In this document: positions 1 through 6,843 of the stretch, in pieces
How the letters are laid out: each line of letters opens with the position of its first letter
Position numbering within the stretch: position 1 is the stretch's first letter
Assembly: GCA_937877595.1 (NCBI GenBank)
Contig: CALFIY010000051.1
Location: 1-9,190, forward strand
From: an uncultured Prevotella sp.
GTDB lineage: Bacteria > Bacteroidota > Bacteroidia > Bacteroidales > Bacteroidaceae
Reading direction: 5' to 3'
Length of the DNA stretch: 9,190 nt
Program-made: the position numbers and the translations under genes
The notes under the pieces: generated by a model
Told to the model about the DNA's origin: nothing
The model's input: the letters and a program-made list of their open reading frames with translations, nothing else
Database searches by the model: none

Positions 1-1336
1 CGTGATCGCCGACAAAAATATAGCCATGCATGGAAGAGATGCCGTGACGCACAGGTGCCAACAGGTCGACCTTGAAAATCAGAGTGTCGCCAGGAACTAC
101 CTTCTGACGAAATTTCACCTCGTCAATGCGCATGAAATATGTTGACCAGCGCTCTGGCTCTTCCAGTGTGTTGAGCACCAACAGGCCACCGCACTGTGCC
201 ATTGCCTCAATCTGCAATACGCCAGGCATAACGGGTTCCTCGGGGAAATGTCCTTGGAAGAAAGGTTCGTTGCTGGTCACATTCTTTATGCCGACAATGG
301 TTGTGGCGCCAAGCATGGTCACTTTATCGACGAGTTGCATGGGGTAGCGGTGGGGCAGAAGTTCGCGGATGCGGTTTACATCCATCACAGGTTCCTCATT
401 TGGGTCGTAAATCGGAGCCTGAATTTCGTGCTTGCGAAGTTCCTTGCGTACCTGACGGGCAAACTTGTTGTTGATGGTATGGCCCGGACGTGTGGCAATG
501 ATGCGGCCTTTGATAGGCTTGCCTATAAGTGCCATGTCGCCTATGATGTCGAGCAATTTATGACGTGTGCACTCATTGTCCCATACCAATGGCTTATGCT
601 GTATATATCCCAACTCATCTGCGTTGCGATGCTCCACCTTGAGCATATCGGCAAGCATGTCGAGACGTTCCTGTGTGGTCTGTCGCTCATAGATGACAAT
701 GGCATTGTCGAGATCGCCGCCTTTTATGAGATTTGCCTGAAGCAGTGGCTCGATGTCGCGCACAAAGACAAATGTACGTGCCTGAGCGATGTCCTTTGCG
801 TAGTTCTCCATTCTGTCAAGCGTAGCAAACTGCGAACTGATAAACTTCGACTCGAAGGAGCACATCGCAGTGATGGAGAAATCGTCGTCGGGCAGGATTG
901 TTATCACGGAGCCCGTCTTGTCGTCCTTGACTTCTATCTTGCGGCGTATGATGTAATAGTCTTTCGGTGCGTTCTGTTCTTCTATTCCCACCTGCTTTAT
1001 CTTCTCCACATATTGTATTGCGGAGCCGTCGAGAATAGGGAATTCCGGACCGTTAACCTGTATCAGGCAGTTGTCGATGCCAAGGGCATAGAGGGCAGAA
1101 AGGCCATGCTCAACGGTGGAAACGCGTGCGTCACCTTTGGCAAGCACAGTGCCTCGCTGAGTGTCAACGACATTTTCCGCAACAGCAGATATGACAGGTT
1201 CGCCTTCAAGGTCTATACGCTGTATCTTGTATCCTGTATTTTCCGGGGCAGGATTGAAAGTCACGGTAAGGTTAAGACCTGTATGCAGCCCTTTTCCAAA
1301 CAATGAGAAACTACCCTTCAGTGTTGTCTGTTTCAT
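1..1336 (-). CDS. lpxC-fabZ: Bifunctional UDP-3-O-acyl-GlcNAc deacetylase / 3-hydroxyacyl-ACP dehydratase (LpxC-FabZ fusion), 3' end cut by window
   Basis: A cytoplasmic two-domain enzyme. The LpxC half does the committed step of lipid A synthesis (zinc-dependent removal of acetate from UDP-3-O-acyl-GlcNAc). The FabZ half dehydrates 3-hydroxyacyl-ACP. 445 codons are visible from the ATG at 1336 and the frame is open to the window edge; known fusions are about 460 residues, so only some 15-20 are missing. LpxC spans about residues 1-305: STVEH (H77) and RHKLLD (H259, D263) match the three zinc ligands, E76 the general base, and GH at 285-286 the second catalytic histidine. FabZ spans about 318-445: LPHRYP at 327-332, then QGHFP (catalytic H363) and PGVLQIEAMAQ (catalytic E377), with the usual 14-residue spacing. 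It starts 35 nt after the lpxD stop with no strong ribosome site. Such fusions are established in Bacteroidetes. The identification is firm. Confidence 0.97.
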   Translation of the reverse strand, partial: MKQTTLKGSFSLFGKGLHTGLNLTVTFNPAPENTGYKIQRIDLEGEPVISAVAENVVDTQRGTVLAKGDARVSTVEHGLSALYALGIDNCLIQVNGPEFPILDGSAIQYVEKIKQVGIEEQNAPKDYYIIRRKIEVKDDKTGSVITILPDDDFSITAMCSFESKFISSQFATLDRMENYAKDIAQARTFVFVRDIEPLLQANLIKGGDLDNAIVIYERQTTQERLDMLADMLKVEHRNADELGYIQHKPLVWDNECTRHKLLDIIGDMALIGKPIKGRIIATRPGHTINNKFARQVRKELRKHEIQAPIYDPNEEPVMDVNRIRELLPHRYPMQLVDKVTMLGATTIVGIKNVTSNEPFFQGHFPEEPVMPGVLQIEAMAQCGGLLVLNTLEEPERWSTYFMRIDEVKFRQKVVPGDTLIFKVDLLAPVRHGISSMHGYIFVGDH

Positions 1337-1371
1337 TGATAGTGAGATTTGATTTCCCTAAGATTATCTTA

Positions 1372-2361
1372 TTACTTGCCTGATGCCGATTTCTTCAGTT
1401 CGTCGATCTCGCGTCGGAGTGAAGAAATCTCCTTGTAGAGTTCTGGCAATTTGCGGATGATTGCCGACGACTTAAAATATGTCGTGGGATCCATTGTAGG
1501 CGAGCCTATCAGAGTCTGATTGGGCTTCAGGTCGCTGAGCACACCGCTTCGGCCTCCCAGATTTACGTGGTCGCCGATAGTCAGATGGCCGGCGGCAGCC
1601 ACCTGTCCGCCAAACATGCACCACTTGCCGACTTTTGTCGAGCCTGCAAGTCCGGTCTGAGCCGACATAACGGTGTTTTCTCCCACTTCACAGTTGTGGG
1701 CAATCTGTATGAGGTTGTCAAGTTTCACACCGCGATGTATCACAGTCTTGCCCATTGTTGAGCGGTCTATGCAAGTATTGGCGCCGATTTCCACGTCGTC
1801 CTCAATGACAACGATACCCAGTTGGGGTATTTTTTCATAGCCATCCTGTGCCGGTGCAAAGCCAAATCCATCGGCTCCAATTACTGTTCCGGCATGTATG
1901 GTGACGCGCTGGCCTATCTGCGTGCCGTCGTAGATTGTGACATTTGGGAAGATTCGTGTTCCGTCGCCTATCTTGACTCCGTCGCCAATGTAAACAAAAG
2001 GAGCAATGTAGACATCCTTGCCAACCTCGGCCTTTTCGCTCACGTATGCAAGGCTGCTGACGCCAGTCTTCTTAGGCTGCATGGCTGCATACATCTGCAT
2101 AAGTTTTGCCACGCTCTCGTAAGCATTTGGCACACGAATCAGGGTAGGGGATACGGCATGTTCCAGTTTCAGGTCGTCATTGACAATGACAACGCTGGCC
2201 TGAGTGTCGTAAATGTAGTGGGTGTATTTGGTGTTTGAAAGAAAGGAGATGGCTCCCGGCTTGCCTTCTTCTATTTTTGCAAAACTATTGACGGTAGCAA
2301 ATTCGTTACCTTCAATGCGCCCACCTATTAGGTCGGCGATTTGTTTGGCTGTAAACTCCAT
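1372..2361 (-). CDS. lpxD: UDP-3-O-(3-hydroxyacyl)glucosamine N-acyltransferase (LpxD)
   Basis: Adds the second 3-hydroxyacyl chain, from acyl-ACP, to UDP-3-O-acyl-glucosamine, the product of LpxC; a cytoplasmic homotrimer. At 329 residues it is close to the usual 340. An N-terminal uridine-binding domain (about 1-100) is followed by a left-handed beta helix (about 105-285) made of hexapeptide repeats of the I-G-x-x type (for example around 125-160 and 185-265). The catalytic histidine is H222 in NLIQIAHN, aligning with E. coli H239; H259 in AAAGH aligns with the second conserved histidine. The end (about 300-326, RKLPELYKEISSLRREIDEL) is a charged helix, as expected for the C-terminal helical bundle. 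The ATG at 2361 begins MEFTAKQIADLIGG, a normal LpxD start. It sits 49 nt after the HD gene and 35 nt before lpxC-fabZ, in the usual pathway cluster. Confidence 0.97.
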   Translation of the reverse strand: MEFTAKQIADLIGGRIEGNEFATVNSFAKIEEGKPGAISFLSNTKYTHYIYDTQASVVIVNDDLKLEHAVSPTLIRVPNAYESVAKLMQMYAAMQPKKTGVSSLAYVSEKAEVGKDVYIAPFVYIGDGVKIGDGTRIFPNVTIYDGTQIGQRVTIHAGTVIGADGFGFAPAQDGYEKIPQLGIVVIEDDVEIGANTCIDRSTMGKTVIHRGVKLDNLIQIAHNCEVGENTVMSAQTGLAGSTKVGKWCMFGGQVAAAGHLTIGDHVNLGGRSGVLSDLKPNQTLIGSPTMDPTTYFKSSAIIRKLPELYKEISSLRREIDELKKSASGK

Positions 2362-2391
2362 TGATGCGTTTTAGTTTTTTCTATTTGCTGG

Positions 2392-2399
2392 CAAAGGTA
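2392..2399 (-). promoter_or_regulatory. Possible -7 promoter element before lpxD
   Basis: On the minus strand this reads TACCTTTG, an exact match to the Bacteroidetes -7 consensus TAnnTTTG, 30 nt before the lpxD start. No TTG is found at the expected 19-nt distance upstream, which would fall inside the end of the HD gene. The AT-rich sequence just upstream resembles that at the lipoprotein promoter. It may give lpxD and lpxC extra transcription independent of the upstream genes. Only the short match supports it. Confidence 0.4.
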
Positions 2400-2410
2400 G
2401 TAATATTTTT

Positions 2411-3619
2411 TCAGATACGTTGATAACAAAAGTAATATTTTCTGATTTTTTTTGAGAGGAGTTGCACGTTAAGTATTTCGGATGCCTCAGCAATGTCTCT
2501 CACGGTACCATCCTTGTACAGAATTCCGATGCTGTCGTCTTCGGGATTGTACATGTCTTTTCCTATCTCGGTGAGCGATGTCATATACTCTCTTGCGTCA
2601 TGCTCTGAGATGTTCATGCGAGCGGCTATTCTGGTCACGACACTATCGACGTAATCATCTGAGGGACAGTCTTCTGTCACTTCTACTTTAAACAATTTCC
2701 TGTCGAGCATATCCGTTGCCAGAACAGCCAGGATAATATCGTCGTGATGCTTCCATACCTTCAGTGCGCTCCATATATCGCTGTCGTCCAATTCGGCGTA
2801 AAGACGCAGGGCTGTCTCGTCGAACACTACATCGTTTTTCAGGAAGTATGCCAGGGCTGGTGTGGCAAAAACATCCTGGCCGTTGTTGAGCAGCCATTTG
2901 GCTCTCATCAGAGCCTTGACAAGGATTTTCTCATAGCCTACGGCAGTCTTGTGCAGGTAGACCTGCCAGTACATCAGCCGCCGCGAGGTAAGATAATTCT
3001 CTATTGAGTAAATTCCCTTGGAGTCTACCACGAGCCTGTCGTCGGCAACATTGAGCATCTTTATTATCCGCGCCGAGCCGATGTTTCCCTCTGTTACTCC
3101 TGTGAAGAATGAGTCGCGGCGCAAATAGTCAAGCCTGTCCATGTCGAGTTGGCTTGATATCAACTGATGGAATATCTTATTGGGATAGTCGTCCCTGAAA
3201 ATTGAAATGGCCAGATTCAATGCGCCGTGCATGTCGCGGTTTATCTGTTCCATCATCAGCAGCGAAATCTCCTCATGCGAGATGTCTTTTATCAGCGTGT
3301 GCTCCAAGACATGCGAGAACGGGCCATGCCCGATGTCGTGCATCAGGATTGCCGCCTGCACTGCCTCTGCCTCCGAGTCGAATATATAAACTCCTTTCTC
3401 CGACAGCGATTTCACCGCCTCAGTCATCAGATGGAGAGCGCCAAGTGAGTGCTGGAATCGCGTGTGTCTTGCACCTGGATAGACCACCGAGGCAAGACCC
3501 AACTGGTTTATCCTGTTAAGACGTTGCATCAGAGGATGCTGAACTATGTCATAGAGCAATCCTCTCTTTATCTTGATAAATCCGAAAACAGGGTCGTTGA
3601 CTATCTTGTGCTCATTCAT
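2411..3619 (-). CDS. HD-domain phosphohydrolase, SAMHD1/dGTPase-like
   Basis: A 402-residue soluble protein of the HD superfamily, subgroup of SAMHD1 and bacterial dNTP triphosphohydrolases; expected to hydrolyse a nucleotide, probably a dNTP, with a divalent metal. The four metal ligands are visible: H57 in RHTRFQHSLG, H94 and D95 in MHDIGHGPFSH, and D161 in QLDMDRLDYLRRDS. The last block also keeps counterparts of SAMHD1 K312, Y315 and D319 (R162, Y165, D169). The N-terminus (NDPVFGFIKI, then HPLMQRLNRINQLG) is typical. The C-terminal third (about 260-402) shows no motif I know. The start at 3619 lies 12 nt after the lipoprotein gene, so the two are probably cotranscribed; lpxD follows after 49 nt. 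HD genes next to lpxD are common in Bacteroidales, but the true substrate and any link to lipid A are not shown by the sequence. Confidence 0.88.
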   Translation of the reverse strand: MNEHKIVNDPVFGFIKIKRGLLYDIVQHPLMQRLNRINQLGLASVVYPGARHTRFQHSLGALHLMTEAVKSLSEKGVYIFDSEAEAVQAAILMHDIGHGPFSHVLEHTLIKDISHEEISLLMMEQINRDMHGALNLAISIFRDDYPNKIFHQLISSQLDMDRLDYLRRDSFFTGVTEGNIGSARIIKMLNVADDRLVVDSKGIYSIENYLTSRRLMYWQVYLHKTAVGYEKILVKALMRAKWLLNNGQDVFATPALAYFLKNDVVFDETALRLYAELDDSDIWSALKVWKHHDDIILAVLATDMLDRKLFKVEVTEDCPSDDYVDSVVTRIAARMNISEHDAREYMTSLTEIGKDMYNPEDDSIGILYKDGTVRDIAEASEILNVQLLSKKIRKYYFCYQRI

Positions 3620-3631
3620 CGTCGAGCGGTG

Positions 3632-4384
3632 TTATTTCTTGCGATAGAACGACTGCTGTCGGTCGCCAAACTGCAGTATCAACGAGTCTCTCATCAGCAT
3701 CACAACGTCGGCGGTGTCGCAGTGGACGGTTGCTGTGCTGTCGGTGACTCCTGAAACGCTGACAGGCTCGGCTTTCAGTATCAGCCGACCGTTATACAGT
3801 TGCCACGAAGTGTAGCGAGGTGGTTCGGCATATTCCACAGGACTCATGTCGTCGGTAATCGTCTGCTTGCGAACCATACCAATGGCATGGGCCGTGTTGC
3901 CGCGCTTTAGCCGTATGCCATATTCGCGCGGCACCATAAGGCGACTGCGCACGGAGTCGGGCATGCGTTCCATCATTCTGCGCTGCATGCGCTGCGAAAG
4001 TTGGTCGATGTGGCGCAGAGTGGGCTCTACCATATAGCACCACTGTCCCATCAGTTCGTCAATGTCGATGGCCATGAGAACTTCCTCGTGGTCTTCGGGA
4101 TTGAGCACTACGGCCATTTCGTCGCCTATATGCGGGTGGCCCATTATGCGACGGCTGTGACGGGCATCTATAATGTCAAACGTGTCGGGATCGCTGCAGT
4201 CGCGAGGCAAAAGCACAAGTATCGAGTCGGTACAGCCGTCGCAAGCCAGTCCGTAGATGGCCGAATCGCCTTCGGCGTTGTCTGCGGCAGTATTTTCTGA
4301 AGGCTCGCTGAGCGGGGTAGGGCGTTGGCTGCAAGATATGGCAAGCACTGCAACGGCAGCCAGCAACATTCTTTTCAGTGTCAT
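3632..4384 (-). CDS. Putative lipoprotein of unknown function
   Basis: A 250-residue exported protein that I do not recognise with confidence. Residues 1-18 form a lipoprotein signal: KR near the start, a hydrophobic run, then LAISC with C18 as the lipidation site (lipobox slightly off consensus). The mature start (SQRPTPLSEP) lacks the acidic cluster directly after cysteine seen in Bacteroidetes surface-export signals, so it may face the periplasm. Visible segments are an acidic linker (about 27-40), a CDGC motif at 48-51, a central region with GQWCYMVEPTL at 113-123, a charged helix rich in R and M (about 125-150), and a C-terminal block (about 190-250) starting YTSWQLYNGRLIL that looks beta-rich and faintly recalls lipocalin-like Bacteroidetes lipoproteins. 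It is the first gene of the run into the HD gene, lpxD and lpxC-fabZ, which hints at an envelope role, by position only. Confidence 0.8.
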   Translation of the reverse strand: MTLKRMLLAAVAVLAISCSQRPTPLSEPSENTAADNAEGDSAIYGLACDGCTDSILVLLPRDCSDPDTFDIIDARHSRRIMGHPHIGDEMAVVLNPEDHEEVLMAIDIDELMGQWCYMVEPTLRHIDQLSQRMQRRMMERMPDSVRSRLMVPREYGIRLKRGNTAHAIGMVRKQTITDDMSPVEYAEPPRYTSWQLYNGRLILKAEPVSVSGVTDSTATVHCDTADVVMLMRDSLILQFGDRQQSFYRKK

Positions 4385-4413
4385 ATATATTAATAAGGTG
4401 TATAAAACATTTG

Positions 4414-4421
4414 CAAAGGTA
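4414..4421 (-). promoter_or_regulatory. -7 promoter element of the lipoprotein-HD-lpxD-lpxC operon
   Basis: The minus strand reads TACCTTTG, matching the Bacteroidetes -7 consensus, 29 nt before the lipoprotein start. At the 19-nt distance upstream the bases are TTA (4443-4441) rather than TTG, so the -33 box is imperfect. It lies in the gap between two divergent genes, where a promoter is needed. Confidence 0.6.
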
Positions 4422-4538
4422 ATGTTTTTTCACTATAGCATAATGAATACGCTGCAGAAAATGATAAAAAAATACAAAAACGGGCAAGATAAACTCAGCG
4501 AAGATGCCTGTGGCTCGGCAAAAAAAGATTAAAATCTT

Positions 4539-4568
4539 TTGTTTTGCTCTCGCTTAATTGTACCTTTG
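4539..4568 (+). promoter_or_regulatory. Promoter of the carboxyltransferase-type gene (Bacteroidetes -33/-7)
   Basis: TTG at 4539-4541 and TACCTTTG at 4561-4568 are separated by exactly 19 nt, an excellent match to the Bacteroidetes primary sigma factor consensus. Transcription would start around 4574-4577, leaving a leader of about 40 nt. The -33 box is embedded in the right arm of an inverted repeat. Confidence 0.75.
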
Positions 4569-4613
4569 CAACACTAAAAATAAAAAAATCAGAAAAAATC
4601 TTTTGTTTGATTT

Positions 4614-6389
4614 ATGAAAAAGAAGATTAAGTTCAGTCTGGTCTATCGCGACATGTGGCAGTCAAGTGGAAAATTCCAGCCACGTAAGGACCAACTTGAG
4701 CGCATTGCTCCCGTAATTATAGACATGGGATGCTTCAGCCGTGTTGAGACAAACGGCGGCGCTTTTGAGCAGGTGAATCTCCTGGCAGGTGAAAATCCGA
4801 ATGCTGCAGTGCGCGCATTTTGCAAGCCGTTCAATGAAGTAGGTATTCAGACTCACATGCTTGACCGCGGCCTTAACGCGCTGCGAATGTATCCTGTTCC
4901 CGACGACGTGCGCCAGTTGATGTACAAGGTGAAAAAGGCACAGGGTGTCGATATCCCACGCATTTTCTGCGGCCTGAACGATACACGCAACATCATTCCG
5001 TCAATTCGCTGGGCCAAGGAGGCTGGCATGATACCGCAGGCCACTCTCTGTATCACCACAAGTCCGGTGCATACCGTGGAATACTATTCCAGGATAGCCG
5101 ACGAGGTGATTGCTGCCGGAGCAGAAGAGATTTGTCTTAAGGACATGGCCGGAATAGGTCAGCCGGCATTGCTGGGTGCACTCACAAAGGCTATCAAGAC
5201 CAACCATCCGGACGTTATCATCCAGTATCACGGCCATTCTGGTCCTGGACTGTCCATGGCGTCAATCCTCGAGGTCTGCAACAATGGCGCCGACATTATC
5301 GACACAGCCATTGAGCCACTTTCCTGGGGCAAGGTGCATCCCGACATTATCAGTGTGCAGAGCATGCTTCGCAACGAGGGCTTTGAGGTGGCAGACATCA
5401 ATATGCAGGCCTACATGCAGGCCCGTACGCTCACTCAAGAGTTTATCGACGAATGGCTGGGCTACTTTATCAATCCTGCCAACAAGCACATGTCATCGCT
5501 GCTGCTGGGATGCGGACTGCCAGGCGGCATGATGGGTTCGATGATGGCCGACCTGGGCGGAATACACAGTGCAATAAACAAGTTGCGCGTCAAGAAGGAT
5601 GAGCCGGAACTGAACATTGACGACATGCTTGTGCGCCTATTCAACGAGGTGGAGTATGTATGGCCAAGAGTGGGATATCCGCCATTGGTAACGCCTTTCT
5701 CGCAGTATGTCAAGAACATTGCACTGATGAATCTGCTCACTATAGAGCAGGGGAAAGGCCGCTACGTTATGATGGACGACGCCATGTGGGGAATGATACT
5801 CGGCAAGAGTGGAAAGATACCTGGCGAAATTTCGCCGGAACTCGTGGAACTGGCGGCAAAACAAAACCGCAAATTCACGGATGTCGACCCGCATACGCTG
5901 TTAAGCAACGCACTGCCCGAATTCCGCAGCGAAATGGATAAGAACGGCTGGGAATACGGCAAGGATGACGAGGAACTGTTTGAACTCGCCATGCACCCGG
6001 AGCAGTATAGAGTCTACAAGAGCGGCATGGCAAAGAAGAACTTCCTTGCCGACCTGCAGAAGGCAAAGGATGCCGCACTGGGCACAAAGGTCTCTGCAGA
6101 GGAGTTGGCTGCATTCAAGCACGCCAAGGCCGATGCACTTGTAGCACCAATAGCAGGCCAGGTATACTACGAGTTCTCTGGCGAGGGAGCCTGCGAGCCA
6201 TGTCTGGAGCCTTTCATCGGACAGAAGTATAACGAAGGTGATACTTTCTGCTACATCCAGGCTCCATGGGGCGAGATAGTACCTGTTCCTGCCGCTTTGG
6301 GAGGAAAACTGGTTGAGGTTGCAGCCCGTCAGGGAAGCAAGGTGCGTCGCGGCGACACTCTCGGATGGGTGGAGCGCGAGGCTAAGTAA
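4614..6389 (+). CDS. Oxaloacetate decarboxylase alpha / pyruvate carboxylase subunit B-like carboxyltransferase, biotinyl lysine absent
   Basis: A 591-residue protein of the OadA/PycB family, which moves a carboxyl group between oxaloacetate (or pyruvate) and biotin in the cytoplasm. The N-terminal TIM-barrel carboxyltransferase domain (about 5-290) keeps the metal and active-site residues: D13 in YRDMWQSS, K176 in ICLKDMAG (carbamylated lysine in relatives) and H206/H208 in QYHGHSGPG, plus RIFCGLNDTRN. The conserved carboxylase domain follows (about 300-485, including GLPGGMMGSMMADL and VGYPPLVTPFSQYVKN). The C-terminal segment (507-591) has the outline of a biotinyl domain (ALVAPIAGQV, then a GDTLGWVE end), but where the family has AMKM it has APWG: W552 replaces the biotin-accepting lysine. 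Carboxyl transfer would then need a separate biotin carrier, or the reaction has changed. The gene stands alone behind its own promoter; no OadB, OadG, carrier or biotin carboxylase gene is in view. Family is firm, exact reaction is not. Confidence 0.85.
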   Translation: MKKKIKFSLVYRDMWQSSGKFQPRKDQLERIAPVIIDMGCFSRVETNGGAFEQVNLLAGENPNAAVRAFCKPFNEVGIQTHMLDRGLNALRMYPVPDDVRQLMYKVKKAQGVDIPRIFCGLNDTRNIIPSIRWAKEAGMIPQATLCITTSPVHTVEYYSRIADEVIAAGAEEICLKDMAGIGQPALLGALTKAIKTNHPDVIIQYHGHSGPGLSMASILEVCNNGADIIDTAIEPLSWGKVHPDIISVQSMLRNEGFEVADINMQAYMQARTLTQEFIDEWLGYFINPANKHMSSLLLGCGLPGGMMGSMMADLGGIHSAINKLRVKKDEPELNIDDMLVRLFNEVEYVWPRVGYPPLVTPFSQYVKNIALMNLLTIEQGKGRYVMMDDAMWGMILGKSGKIPGEISPELVELAAKQNRKFTDVDPHTLLSNALPEFRSEMDKNGWEYGKDDEELFELAMHPEQYRVYKSGMAKKNFLADLQKAKDAALGTKVSAEELAAFKHAKADALVAPIAGQVYYEFSGEGACEPCLEPFIGQKYNEGDTFCYIQAPWGEIVPVPAALGGKLVEVAARQGSKVRRGDTLGWVEREAK

Positions 6390-6396
6390 GCCTTTT
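6379..6396 (+). terminator. Weak possible terminator at the carboxyltransferase gene end
   Basis: AGGCT (6379-6383) and AGCCT (6389-6393) can pair around a 5-nt loop, followed by a short run of T. The stem overlaps the stop codon and has only 5 bp. It sits exactly where two genes converge with a 6-nt gap, so some terminator is expected, but this one is marginal. Confidence 0.25.
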
Positions 6397-6737
6397 CAGT
6401 CAAACAAACTAAGCGAGAGGTCGATGGGTGGTTGCTGCTCTTCGGCCTCTTGTTCGTTTTTATCATTGCTCTGTCCGAAATCTATCATCAACTGGCGTGC
6501 GTCCAACGAGCCCTCGGTATTCAGCCGATAATAGCCACGCCTGTCGGCATGGGCAATGAGCGATTTTGACGACTGCGAATTCTTTTTCAGAAACTGCTGC
6601 ACTGACGAATATATCCTTGCGTAGTCTGGGGAATAGAACAGGGTGCACTGCTCGTTGTATATGTGTTTTGTCAGTGCGCCAATGCTTATTCCTTTTTCTC
6701 CTACGCTGCTCAGTATATGCAGTATCTGTTGTGTCAT
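6396..6737 (-). CDS. Small putative winged-helix protein with acidic tail, function unknown
   Basis: A 113-residue protein that I do not recognise. Residues 1-74 look like a winged helix: helices around 2-13 (TQQILHILSSVG), 18-30 (ISIGALTKHIYNE) and 38-52 (DYARIYSSVQQFLKK), then a short strand pair ending in RRGYYRLN (66-73), resembling the wing. The basic and serine-rich stretch KKNSQSSKS at 51-59 could touch DNA. Residues 88-104 are acidic and glutamine-rich, and the protein ends in PPIDLSLSLFD, which could be a short docking peptide. There is no signal peptide or membrane segment. It ends 6 nt from the convergent carboxyltransferase gene and starts 15 nt beyond a strong terminator, with no clear promoter of its own. 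The reading frame is probably real (fold pattern, orientation, tight fit); a regulatory role is inference. Confidence 0.65.
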   Translation of the reverse strand: MTQQILHILSSVGEKGISIGALTKHIYNEQCTLFYSPDYARIYSSVQQFLKKNSQSSKSLIAHADRRGYYRLNTEGSLDARQLMIDFGQSNDKNEQEAEEQQPPIDLSLSLFD

Positions 6738-6752
6738 TTTATAAAACAGACG

Positions 6753-6801
6753 AAAAAAATAGGAGTTAAGAACGGAAAAGCCTCCGACTCCTAACTCCTA
6801 T
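6753..6801 (-). terminator. Strong Rho-independent terminator after the H1-like winged-helix gene
   Basis: A perfect 10-bp inverted repeat (ATAGGAGTTA at 6759-6768, TAACTCCTAT at 6792-6801) encloses a smaller helper stem (CGGA at 6773-6776, TCCG at 6783-6786). On the minus strand it runs into seven T residues (6759 down to 6753). This is a classic intrinsic terminator for leftward transcription, 43 nt past the stop of the gene at 6844-7143. Confidence 0.85.
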
Positions 6802-6843
6802 AGTCTTATGTTTGCTGTCAAACTGTCAGGCGTTGCGTCTTTT

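Larger units (their letters stand above)
4385..4613. promoter_or_regulatory. Divergent intergenic region with two promoters and repeated elements
   Basis: This 229-nt AT-rich gap separates the lipoprotein operon (leftward) from the carboxyltransferase-type gene (rightward). It holds a -7 element for each direction, an 8-bp inverted repeat (AAAAGATT at 4523-4530, AATCTTTT at 4533-4540), and a 14-bp direct repeat, AAAATCTTTTGTTT, at 4531-4544 and 4595-4608. The first copy overlaps the rightward -33 box; the second ends 5 nt before the start codon. No RNA gene or coding frame is convincing here. Confidence 0.6.

Noticed and set aside
248..1306. A 352-codon open frame on the plus strand opposite lpxC-fabZ
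   Set aside because: The minus strand encodes a clear two-domain enzyme with all catalytic residues; the plus-strand translation is rich in cysteine and histidine and matches no family I know.
1822..2238. Plus-strand open frame of 138 codons inside lpxD
   Set aside because: Lies antisense to the hexapeptide-repeat region, whose repeats keep the opposite frame free of stops.
3202..3754. Overlapping plus-strand small frames opposite the HD gene
   Set aside because: The HD gene on the minus strand has every metal ligand and runs through this stretch; the small frames look like noise.
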